28,126 nt of DNA, taken from the IMG/VR virus record IMGVR_UViG_3300030503_000352, positions 1 through 28,126 of that record; one strand, 5' to 3'. How positions within the stretch are numbered: position 1 is the first letter of the stretch; each line of letters starts with the position of its first letter. The notes under the pieces are model-generated. The model searched no databases and was not told the DNA's origin. It saw nothing but the letters and a program-made list of their open reading frames with translations. A program made the translations under genes and the position numbers. The stretch comes from a virus. Below are positions 1 through 6,213 of this stretch, piece after piece.

Positions 1-2
1 AG

Positions 3-518
3 AATGACAGCCAAACATTCTCGACAGATTGGATGACCGCAGTTCGAACTGGAGTGTCGTCAGTCGCCGTGAGTTTCCCGCTTGGGTCCGTAACCGTTGA
101 CGGCAATCTTACGGTTAACCCCCTGGGGGGAACCCCGGGGCAGAACGTAAACCTAGGCGGGAATTCGACCGGCACGATATACACGGGAGTTGCCGCAACG
201 CAATTCGCCGCATGGTCATTGCAGCAGGCCGGACAGAATGCGTGGTATTTCATCAACCCCGCGAGTTCTAACAACGTCGCGCTTTACACTCAAGGTATCC
301 CTATTCAGGCTTGGGCGGATAACTACAGCTTCTTTGCCGGCCCGATAGGCGTAAACGGAATCACTTCGCCGCCCGCGCAATCTACCGGGTGGGGCACTCC
401 CACGGGCGGGTCGGTAGCGAACAATTTCGCAGGCGGCAGCGCATCGCTCGCCGCCACGAGTGCAGCCGTCGCGGAAATAATCGCAATATTGACGGCCGTC
501 GGCTTTCTCGGCAACTAA
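3..518 (+). CDS. Tail-fibre-like structural protein, C-terminal part (5' end outside window)
   Basis: The frame is open from base 3, so the gene starts upstream. An ATG at 33 is the first internal start, but nothing marks it as the true one. The visible product is rich in Gly, Asn, Thr and Ser and beta-prone. It has the bland composition of phage tail fibre or tail-surface proteins and ends in an Ala/Ile-rich helix (SAAVAEIIAILTAVGFLGN) of the kind that closes many phage fibre proteins. It is followed after 14 bases by another fibre-like gene, and the next three genes are also tail genes. The role is inferred from composition and context; no catalytic motif is visible. Confidence 0.6.
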   Translation, partial: NDSQTFSTDWMTAVRTGVSSVAVSFPLGSVTVDGNLTVNPLGGTPGQNVNLGGNSTGTIYTGVAATQFAAWSLQQAGQNAWYFINPASSNNVALYTQGIPIQAWADNYSFFAGPIGVNGITSPPAQSTGWGTPTGGSVANNFAGGSASLAATSAAVAEIIAILTAVGFLGN

Positions 519-532
519 GGATAGGAACTAAC

Positions 533-967
533 GTGCTTAAATCAGCAGGTGGCGGCGGGGGCGGGGCGCCAGTTACGCCAGGCGGCGCGAGCGGGACGGT
601 CCAATACAACAACGCGGGCTCGTTCGGCGGCATAGCCGCGCCGACGGCGGGTCAGGTTTTGACAGGCGCGTCAAGCGGGGCGCCCACGTGGTCGTCGGAC
701 AGCCAAGTTTTCGGTAGCTCGGCTCACGCGGCGCCGCCTCCGTCCGGGTCGCCAATGGTCGCGTTTCAATCGCAGCAATGGAACATTAGCTGCCCCGGCG
801 CAGTGCAAGGTATGTGCGCAGTCGCCAACCCGGAGAACGACCTAGGCGATGGCTTCGTGTGGGTCGCGTGGGTCTCGGCGGCAGATACCATTACAATCCG
901 CATGACATGTCTCGTGGCGGGCTCGTTCAACTACCAGTATTTTTCAGCGTTCGCCATAGGGCATTAA
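533..967 (+). CDS. Small tail-fibre-like protein, 144 aa
   Basis: I place the start at the GTG at 533, preceded by the Shine-Dalgarno-like AAGGATAGGA at 517-526. Longer readings would overlap the previous gene. The N-terminus carries a six-glycine run and then GGASGTVQYNNAGSFGG, a motif seen repeatedly in phage tail-fibre proteins, where it usually forms a linker or trimerising stalk. The C-terminal 80 residues are beta-rich and contain two close cysteines (SCPGAVQGMC). It is probably an accessory virion or host-recognition protein. The specific role is not resolved. Confidence 0.7.
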   Translation: MLKSAGGGGGGAPVTPGGASGTVQYNNAGSFGGIAAPTAGQVLTGASSGAPTWSSDSQVFGSSAHAAPPPSGSPMVAFQSQQWNISCPGAVQGMCAVANPENDLGDGFVWVAWVSAADTITIRMTCLVAGSFNYQYFSAFAIGH

Positions 968-981
968 GGTAGACCGTACCC

Positions 982-2886
982 ATGTCGTGTGATCCTAATT
1001 TCGCGGATGTAGCGCTCCTCCTACATTTTGACGGAACGAACGGGTCGACCACGATTGTGGACTCGTCGTTAAACGGGTTCACTACGGCCGTGTGCACGGG
1101 TGCGGCGGCACTCACCACCACCGACCCCGAATTCGGCACGGCTTGCCTGAATATTCCGTCGAGCTCAGATTTCCTGCAAATAAATTATTCTGGGGGCGGC
1201 CCCGGTCCGTCGCTGGATATTTGGAATACGCTAGGCGATTTCACGATTGAGTTTTGGTACAACCCGACGGGCACGGGACCGGCCAATATCGTTCAGTGGA
1301 ACGATGGCGGGGGTTTCCCTAATCTGTTTCTGTACATTAACGGGGGCACCTCGTTGATTATGAGCTCGGGCGCAGGGCAGCCCGGCGGGGATGTTAACTG
1401 GACCCTGCCCTCCGGGCTAACCCCCGGTACGTGGTACGCGCTCGCTTTCGTCCGTTTCAACCAACAGTATTACGCCTATCTAAACGGGGCGCAATTGGTC
1501 CCCGCGCCGTACCTGTTCACCGAAACGATAACGGCGACTTATACGACGTTTCAGATGGGCGGGCCGCCTAACGGTCAAGAGTTTTTCGTCGATGAGCTTA
1601 GGGTTACGCAAGGACTCGCGCGCTACACCGCGAGTTATACGCCGTCGGGCCCGTTTGCCGATAACGATTGCGGCGCCACGGTGCCCAACGTCGTGGGGCT
1701 GCTTGACGCTGCCGCCGAGGCTGCAATCACGGCAGTAGGTTTGACCGTCGGCACCGTTGTCGAGGTGCCCGACGCTAGCGCTCCCACGACGGTACTATCG
1801 CAATCTCCCGTGGGCGGGACGGTCGTCACGCTGCCCGCGTCGGTCGACCTCACAGAATCGCAGGGTATCGCCGTTCCGGACGTAGTTGACACGTCGGTCC
1901 TGGTAGCAACCGGAATTCTCACGGCGGCGGGGCTCACGCTCGGCGCGCAGACCATCGAACCGAGCGGCGTCGTGCTGACGGGCAATATTATCAGCCAGTC
2001 GCCCGCGGCGGGTGCGTTCGCCGCGGGTGGCGCGGCTGTCAACGTCGTAGTGTCCGGCGGTTTACCGCAACTGACCGTCCCCGACCTATTCGGGCTCTCG
2101 CAGTCGGAAGCCATCACGGCACTCCTCGAGGCGGGGCTCGTACCGGGCGCCATCGGCTCGGCGCCGTCCCAGTTCGTGCCGGCGGGCGAGGTCATGGCGC
2201 AGAACCCCGGCGCGGGCGCGGCGGTCGCCGTGGGCGCCATCGTTTCGTTTGTGCTGTCGACTGGCGAGGCCGCCGTTGGCACGCTGTTCGACATCGAGGC
2301 GACCGTCATTTCGCAGTATGCGAACAGCCCGACAATTTTGCAGCTGGTCAACAACCTCAACCAGTACGTCGACCAGTCAACGAACTTCGCGAACTTTTTT
2401 AACTTCGTATGGAACGTCGACACGGCTGTCGGCTTTGGGCTCGATATCTGGGGCGTTATCGTGAACGTGTCGCGCTTGCTGCGCATCCCGACATCGACGG
2501 ATTACGTCGGCTTCGACAACAGCGCGACGCCCCCGCCCGATTGGCAAACAATGGGCAGCGACCAGCCGCCGCAGCCCGCTGTGGGCGGCGCGATGTATAC
2601 GGGCTACAACGCGACGGAAGCGTACTTGCTGCCGGACGACGCCTACCGCCAATTGATTCTCGCGAAAGCGTTCGCGAATATCTGCACGACGACGGCGCCG
2701 GCAATCAATCAGATTTTGCAAAACCTGTACGGTCCCGGCACGGCGTTTGTCCTGAACACCGGACCGATGTCAATCAGCTATAACCTGACGTTCACGCCAT
2801 CAGCCATTCAATTAGCGATTTTGCAGCAATCGGGCGTCATTCCGACCCCGCCGGGCGTGTCGTTCGTAATTAACACCGACGTTTGA
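982..2886 (+). CDS. Tail protein: LamG-like lectin + three PASTA repeats + DUF2612, 634 aa
   Basis: Starts at ATG 982 after AAGGTAG. Residues 1 to about 230 form a concanavalin A/LamG-like domain (opening with LLLHFDGTNGSTTIVDSS, typical of phage LamG_3 proteins), expected to bind a polysaccharide. Residues about 232-296, 297-362 and 364-430 are three PASTA-like repeats. Each begins VPxx(V/L) and contains the late S-P/N-P-G motif (LSQSPVGG, ISQSPAAG, MAQNPGAG). PASTA domains are best known as peptidoglycan sensors in Gram-positive kinases. Residues about 430-634 match DUF2612, a phage tail or baseplate-associated domain, with the hallmark VDTAVGFGLDIWGVIVNVSR. The gene lies between fibre genes, so this is likely a baseplate or fibre-anchoring protein with carbohydrate-binding modules. 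Fusion of these modules in this order is unusual in my experience. Confidence 0.8.
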   Translation: MSCDPNFADVALLLHFDGTNGSTTIVDSSLNGFTTAVCTGAAALTTTDPEFGTACLNIPSSSDFLQINYSGGGPGPSLDIWNTLGDFTIEFWYNPTGTGPANIVQWNDGGGFPNLFLYINGGTSLIMSSGAGQPGGDVNWTLPSGLTPGTWYALAFVRFNQQYYAYLNGAQLVPAPYLFTETITATYTTFQMGGPPNGQEFFVDELRVTQGLARYTASYTPSGPFADNDCGATVPNVVGLLDAAAEAAITAVGLTVGTVVEVPDASAPTTVLSQSPVGGTVVTLPASVDLTESQGIAVPDVVDTSVLVATGILTAAGLTLGAQTIEPSGVVLTGNIISQSPAAGAFAAGGAAVNVVVSGGLPQLTVPDLFGLSQSEAITALLEAGLVPGAIGSAPSQFVPAGEVMAQNPGAGAAVAVGAIVSFVLSTGEAAVGTLFDIEATVISQYANSPTILQLVNNLNQYVDQSTNFANFFNFVWNVDTAVGFGLDIWGVIVNVSRLLRIPTSTDYVGFDNSATPPPDWQTMGSDQPPQPAVGGAMYTGYNATEAYLLPDDAYRQLILAKAFANICTTTAPAINQILQNLYGPGTAFVLNTGPMSISYNLTFTPSAIQLAILQQSGVIPTPPGVSFVINTDV

Positions 2887-2899
2887 TAGAGTATCGGAT

Positions 2900-4078
2900 A
2901 TGTCAAGCACCCTAGTCGCCCCGCTGCTCATTTCGGAACCGTTCGGATTCGGCGCGAGCGACCCGACGTACATCAATTTGCCCATTCCGGTCCCGTCACA
3001 AATTGCCACAACGGTCAACGCGGCGAGCTTTACCGACGGGTTCCCGCCGTCCACGATGACCCCGGAAGCCTCGGGCGGTCTGCCGTTCTTCGGGCAGGAT
3101 ATGAACGGTATCCTGTACATGATTACGGCGTACTGCGCGAACTTCGCCGCGGGTGCGCTGAGCGTGTACAACTCGACACTTTCGAGCGATATCAGCGGGT
3201 ACCCGGCGGGCGCCGTGCTCGTGAACGCGAACGGTACGGGCGCGTGGATTAGCTTGGTAGACGGCAACACGGTTGACCCGGATACTACGGCCGGAACCGG
3301 GTGGCTTCCGATTGCTTGCTCAAGTTTCACCGACGTGACGCTAGGCGGGTCGAACGTCACCCTGACGGCGCTTCAAGCCGCGGCGCCGTTCATAGAATTT
3401 TCGGGAACTCTGACGGCTAACGTCAACGTAATTTTGCCGGTATGGGTCGGTACGCAATGGGTTGTCGCGAATACTTGCACGGGCGCCTTTACCGTGACGG
3501 TAAAAACCGCCTCGGGTTCCGGCGTCCTGATACCTCAGACGGGGGCCGCTGCACCCACGTCGATTTATTGCGATGGGACGAATATACAGAACACTGGCGT
3601 CAGCACCGCCGGGCTCGCGCCCATCAATTCGCCCGTGCTGACCGGCACGCCGACCGCGCCGACCGCGTCGCCCGCGACGACCAACACGACGCAGATTGCG
3701 ACAACCGCGTTTGTGCAGGCGGCAATCGCCGCAGCCATAGCGGCGAAAGCCAACCTCGCGTCCCCGATATTCTCGGGCGTGCCGACAGTGCCGACGGCGG
3801 CGCCAGGCACCAACACGCTACAGATTGCCTCAACAGCGTTCGTCACTGCGGCGCTTGCGACCGTGCCGAAATCAAAATCAGGCACGTTCACGTGCGCCAA
3901 TGGCGTAGTCTCGGTATCGTTCGGCATCACATTCCCGTCAGTGCCGCGCGTGTTCGTGCAATGGAATTACGCGAGCCCTGACACGGGATGGGTCGTACCG
4001 GGCAGCATCACGACCACGGGATTTCAATACCAGAACGGCAACGCCGGGACGTGCGATTGGTTCGCGACGGTGGCCTAG
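2900..4078 (+). CDS. Phage tail fibre protein, 392 aa
   Basis: The N-terminal region contains GLPFFGQDMNGILYMIT, the conserved G-x-x-P-x-x-G-Q-D-x-N-G-I signature of a widespread tail-fibre attachment domain. Residues about 244-283 and 288-320 are two copies of a fibre repeat of the form SPxxxGxPTxPTAxPxTNTxQIAxTAFV, common in T7-like and lambdoid fibres. The C-terminal 65 residues are a compact beta domain (VSFGITFPSVPRVFVQWNY), a likely receptor-binding tip with some resemblance to H-type lectin folds. It starts 13 bases after the previous gene and is followed one base later by the lysis cassette. Host-receptor binding is inferred from the family. Confidence 0.85.
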   Translation: MSSTLVAPLLISEPFGFGASDPTYINLPIPVPSQIATTVNAASFTDGFPPSTMTPEASGGLPFFGQDMNGILYMITAYCANFAAGALSVYNSTLSSDISGYPAGAVLVNANGTGAWISLVDGNTVDPDTTAGTGWLPIACSSFTDVTLGGSNVTLTALQAAAPFIEFSGTLTANVNVILPVWVGTQWVVANTCTGAFTVTVKTASGSGVLIPQTGAAAPTSIYCDGTNIQNTGVSTAGLAPINSPVLTGTPTAPTASPATTNTTQIATTAFVQAAIAAAIAAKANLASPIFSGVPTVPTAAPGTNTLQIASTAFVTAALATVPKSKSGTFTCANGVVSVSFGITFPSVPRVFVQWNYASPDTGWVVPGSITTTGFQYQNGNAGTCDWFATVA

Positions 4079-4079
4079 C

Positions 4080-4355
4080 GTGAGTAACGACGTAAGTAAT
4101 GAGGCCCTCATGGGCGTACTGCTCGACATCAAGCAGGACGTAGGCGAGCTCAAAGGCAAGCTAAATGCTCACATCGAGACGTTCGCCGTTCACGTGATAA
4201 GCGATAAGGAAATGTGCGCGGACGTGCGCAAGCTCCAATTGTCTCAAGCCAAACAGCGCGGTTTTGTCGCCGCCGTATCCGTTGTGGGCGGGCTGATTGG
4301 CACCGGCATAGGTATTGCCGCCGACTACCTAGCTCGCGGCGGGGGAAATCATTGA
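4080..4355 (+). CDS. Coiled-coil membrane protein at head of lysis cassette (XhlA/holin-like), 91 aa
   Basis: GTG start one base after the stop of the fibre gene. Residues 1-58 are charged and helical (LLDIKQDVGELKGKLNAH), probably coiled coil. They are followed by one hydrophobic segment at about 62-85 (FVAAVSVVGGLIGTGIGIAA) and a short tail. A cytoplasmic coiled coil plus C-terminal membrane anchor is typical of XhlA-like proteins and related phage proteins found just upstream of endolysins. Its stop overlaps the TTG start of the endolysin in ATTGA, which suggests translational coupling. It could be a holin, a holin regulator or a virion component. Confidence 0.6.
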   Translation: MSNDVSNEALMGVLLDIKQDVGELKGKLNAHIETFAVHVISDKEMCADVRKLQLSQAKQRGFVAAVSVVGGLIGTGIGIAADYLARGGGNH

Positions 4356-4807
4356 CGCTTCTAGACTTTGTAAAAGCCCGAGAGGGTCGCGCCAAGGATA
4401 ACGGCGACGGTACGGTGTCGGCGTATTGGGACGCCGCCGGGTGCAAATGGACGATAGGATACGGGACGACCGGTCTGCTAATTTGCGAGGGCGTCTTGTG
4501 GACGTACGCGGAGTGCGACGCCGCGCTCGTGGCGCGCTTAGACACTGCCCGTGCGCAGTTGCTCGCCGCGTCGCCCGGCGTCGCATGGCCGCCCGGCGGC
4601 GAGGATGCGCTTACCGACTTCGTATATAACGAGGGGATCGGCAATTACAACGTGTCGACGGTCCGCAAATGCGTTGAGGCGGGCGACTGGGTGGGGGTCA
4701 GGGTTCACCTACTCGACTGGGAGTTTGCCGGCGGTAAGCGCCTAGGCGGCCTCGTGACGCGCCGCGAGGACGAGGCGGCTATGATTGAGGCGGCGACCGC
4801 TGTATAA
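4352..4807 (+). CDS. Endolysin, phage lysozyme (GH24, T4 type), 151 aa
   Basis: Hydrolyses the N-acetylmuramic acid-N-acetylglucosamine bond of peptidoglycan at the end of infection. I set the start at TTG 4352, overlapping the upstream stop and preceded by GGGGGAAA at about 4340-4348. This places the product exactly at the family N-terminus (LLDFVKAREG). Predicted catalytic residues are E11, D27 and T34 in CKWTIGYGT, the classic E-D-T triad. The spacing from E11 to D27 is wider than in T4 lysozyme because of an insert (RAKDNGDGTVSAYW), as in several Burkholderia-phage lysozymes. VYNEGIGNY and FAGGKRLGGLVTRREDE are the conserved C-lobe motifs. No signal or SAR segment is visible, so export should depend on a holin. 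Confidence 0.92.
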   Translation: MTLLDFVKAREGRAKDNGDGTVSAYWDAAGCKWTIGYGTTGLLICEGVLWTYAECDAALVARLDTARAQLLAASPGVAWPPGGEDALTDFVYNEGIGNYNVSTVRKCVEAGDWVGVRVHLLDWEFAGGKRLGGLVTRREDEAAMIEAATAV

Positions 4808-4870
4808 TCCGCCCCGGTTATGACACACGTAATACCCCCGGCTGTTGCGCCGCACTTAAGGAGCGACCAA

Positions 4871-5071
4871 ATGTCTTCAGTTCCCCCTGTTACCCCGGCG
4901 CCTGTCGCCGTGTCCGACCTCGCGAAAGTGAAAGCCGACCTTGAAGCGGTCAAAGCGAAGCTTGCAGCGCTCGACGCTCAAGCGACGTCGTGGCTCGAAT
5001 CGCACGCTCATGCGTTCGTGACCGGCGCCCTCGTGGTCGCGGTGTTGTACATCCTGCACAAGATTCTGTGA
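4871..5071 (+). CDS. Small coiled-coil, tail-anchored membrane protein (holin candidate), 66 aa
   Basis: The ATG at 4871 has a strong AAGGAG (4858-4863) seven bases upstream, so I prefer it to the ATG at 4820. The product has a Pro-rich start, a Lys/Ala/Glu heptad-like helix (LAKVKADLEAVKAKLAALDA) and one C-terminal transmembrane segment (FVTGALVVAVLYILHKIL). The overlap of its stop with the next start (GTGA) and its position directly after the endolysin suggest a lysis role, such as a class III-like holin or a holin partner. No close family is recognised. Confidence 0.6.
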   Translation: MSSVPPVTPAPVAVSDLAKVKADLEAVKAKLAALDAQATSWLESHAHAFVTGALVVAVLYILHKIL

Positions 5072-5373
5072 ACAAAACACGGTGGCTCGACGCGGCACAA
5101 GTATTCGATACCTGGCGCGTCGTCCCCCGGTTCATTTTATTCGGGTACGCCGCATGGGTGGCGTACGTCACTGACTCACTGCTCCGATGGTACATGCACC
5201 TACCGGCAGCCGAGCGGACGCTAGAAGCCTCGGGGTTCGGGGCAACCATTATCACGGCAGTTACGGGACTCCTCCCGTGGGTGTATCGAATTTACTCGGA
5301 CGCCGCGAACGATTGGACGGCGCAGCAACCTACCGTCAGCAAAACGGTATCTATCACAACGGAGCAAAAGTAA
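5068..5373 (+). CDS. Putative holin, 101 aa
   Basis: Starts at GTG 5068 inside the stop of the previous gene (GTGA), giving tight coupling. The amphipathic N-terminus (KTRWLDAAQVFDTWRVVPR) is followed by a membrane segment at about residues 24-43 (FILFGYAAWVAYVTDSLL). After a short loop comes a second hydrophobic stretch at about 60-78 (GATIITAVTGLLPWVYRIY) and a polar tail. Two membrane passes of this type next to endolysin and spanins are the usual pattern for a class II holin. I recall similar proteins with a DTWRVVPR start in phage lysis cassettes, but the holin function is inferred. Confidence 0.65.
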   Translation: MNKTRWLDAAQVFDTWRVVPRFILFGYAAWVAYVTDSLLRWYMHLPAAERTLEASGFGATIITAVTGLLPWVYRIYSDAANDWTAQQPTVSKTVSITTEQK

Positions 5374-5691
5374 GTGCAAACCGAAATTAGTTTTACCGCC
5401 CCGACAACGAACGCCGACGGCACGCCGCTCACCGAGGCGCTGACATTCACAGCGCTCATTGATACGGTCAACCCACCCATCAAGTCGTACGCGGTTCCCG
5501 CGACTGTCGCCCCCGTGGCGGGAGTCGTTACCGTGACGTTCGCGCAGCTTGGCTTCGTGCCCGTCAACGGCACGACCTACTACGTCGAAGTGACCGCGAC
5601 CGATGCGAGCGGCGTGTCCGCACCGACGGCGGTCGACACGTTCGTATACGCTGTGCCGCCGAGCGCGCCGACAGGTTTAAAAGTTTCTTGA
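5374..5691 (+). CDS. Fibronectin type III/Ig-like protein, 105 aa
   Basis: GTG start directly abutting the upstream TAA. The whole protein looks like one beta-sandwich: an alternating hydrophobic/Thr pattern, then TTYYVEVTATDASGVSAP, which matches the F/G-strand region of FN3 domains, and the ending PPSAPTGLKV, which resembles the start of a further FN3 module. No signal peptide or membrane segment is visible. Such domains usually decorate virions, so its place between holin and spanin genes is odd. It may be a virion decoration protein that travels with the lysis genes. Function unknown. Confidence 0.6.
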   Translation: MQTEISFTAPTTNADGTPLTEALTFTALIDTVNPPIKSYAVPATVAPVAGVVTVTFAQLGFVPVNGTTYYVEVTATDASGVSAPTAVDTFVYAVPPSAPTGLKVS

Positions 5692-5733
5692 GCAGGTTGT
5701 GGGCTTGGCTCAAATCGTTGTTTTAATACCCAT

Positions 5734-6213
5734 ATGTTAGCCCTGATACTGCCGCTGCTCGAGAAGTTCTGGAAACCGCTGGCGGGCGCGCTGCTCGTCG
5801 GCGGGTTCCTGACGTGGCTCATCGTCCACGAGCGCAACATCGAGCACGCGAAGGATGCTACGGTCGATGCACGCGCCGTCACCCACGCCAACACCGCCGT
5901 AGCAAAGGACGATGCTACCGCTGCAACTGAGGAGTCCCACAATGCAATCATTTACGAAAAGGCTGTTGCTGTGCCTGCCGTTGGCGATATTGGCGTCTTG
6001 TGCCAGCGCACCGCCCGCGGTCGTGTTCCACTGTCCGCGCCCGACGCCGGCAAAACTGCCAGCGCTGGAAACGCAGCCGCCGACAGTACAGTCGGACCAG
6101 GAAAAGATATTTCAGGAGCTATTTTAACCCGGGCTCACGATGCGGACGCGCAGATACTTTATCTGCAGGGTCGTATCGCCGAGCTTGAAAAGCAGATGAA
6201 CGACGCGCCTTAG
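5734..6213 (+). CDS. Rz: Inner-membrane spanin (Rz-like), 159 aa
   Basis: An N-terminal signal anchor at about residues 14-32 (PLAGALLVGGFLTWLIVHER) is followed by a long Ala-rich periplasmic helix (about 35-75) and a C-terminal helix ending in AQILYLQGRIAELEKQM. This is the architecture of i-spanins, which join an outer-membrane lipoprotein to fuse the two membranes in the last step of lysis. A complete lipoprotein gene lies inside it in another frame, which is strong support for the assignment. No good ribosome-binding site is visible before the ATG. The stop overlaps that of the convergent polymerase gene by four bases. Confidence 0.85.
   Translation: MLALILPLLEKFWKPLAGALLVGGFLTWLIVHERNIEHAKDATVDARAVTHANTAVAKDDATAATEESHNAIIYEKAVAVPAVGDIGVLCQRTARGRVPLSAPDAGKTASAGNAAADSTVGPGKDISGAILTRAHDADAQILYLQGRIAELEKQMNDAP
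5942..6127 (+). CDS. Rz1: Outer-membrane spanin lipoprotein (Rz1-like), nested in Rz, 61 aa
   Basis: Encoded wholly within the Rz gene in a different forward frame. The ATG at 5942 has GAGGAG (5929-5934) seven bases upstream. The product starts MQSFTKRLLLCLPLAILASC: basic n-region, hydrophobic core and lipobox L17-A18-S19-C20, so Cys20 should be acylated. The mature part is about 40 residues and Pro-rich (PPAVVFHCPRPTPAKLPALE), as in lambda Rz1. It is expected to be anchored in the inner leaflet of the outer membrane and to pair with Rz across the periplasm. Confidence 0.88.
   Translation: MQSFTKRLLLCLPLAILASCASAPPAVVFHCPRPTPAKLPALETQPPTVQSDQEKIFQELF

Noticed and set aside
1635-2486. Long minus-strand open frame of 283 codons
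   Set aside because: It lies opposite the well-supported LamG-PASTA-DUF2612 gene. Its Ser/Thr/Ala-rich product matches nothing and reflects codon bias in GC-rich DNA.
4820-4870. Longer start for the small coiled-coil membrane protein
   Set aside because: The internal ATG 4871 has a strong AAGGAG at correct spacing, while ATG 4820 has none.
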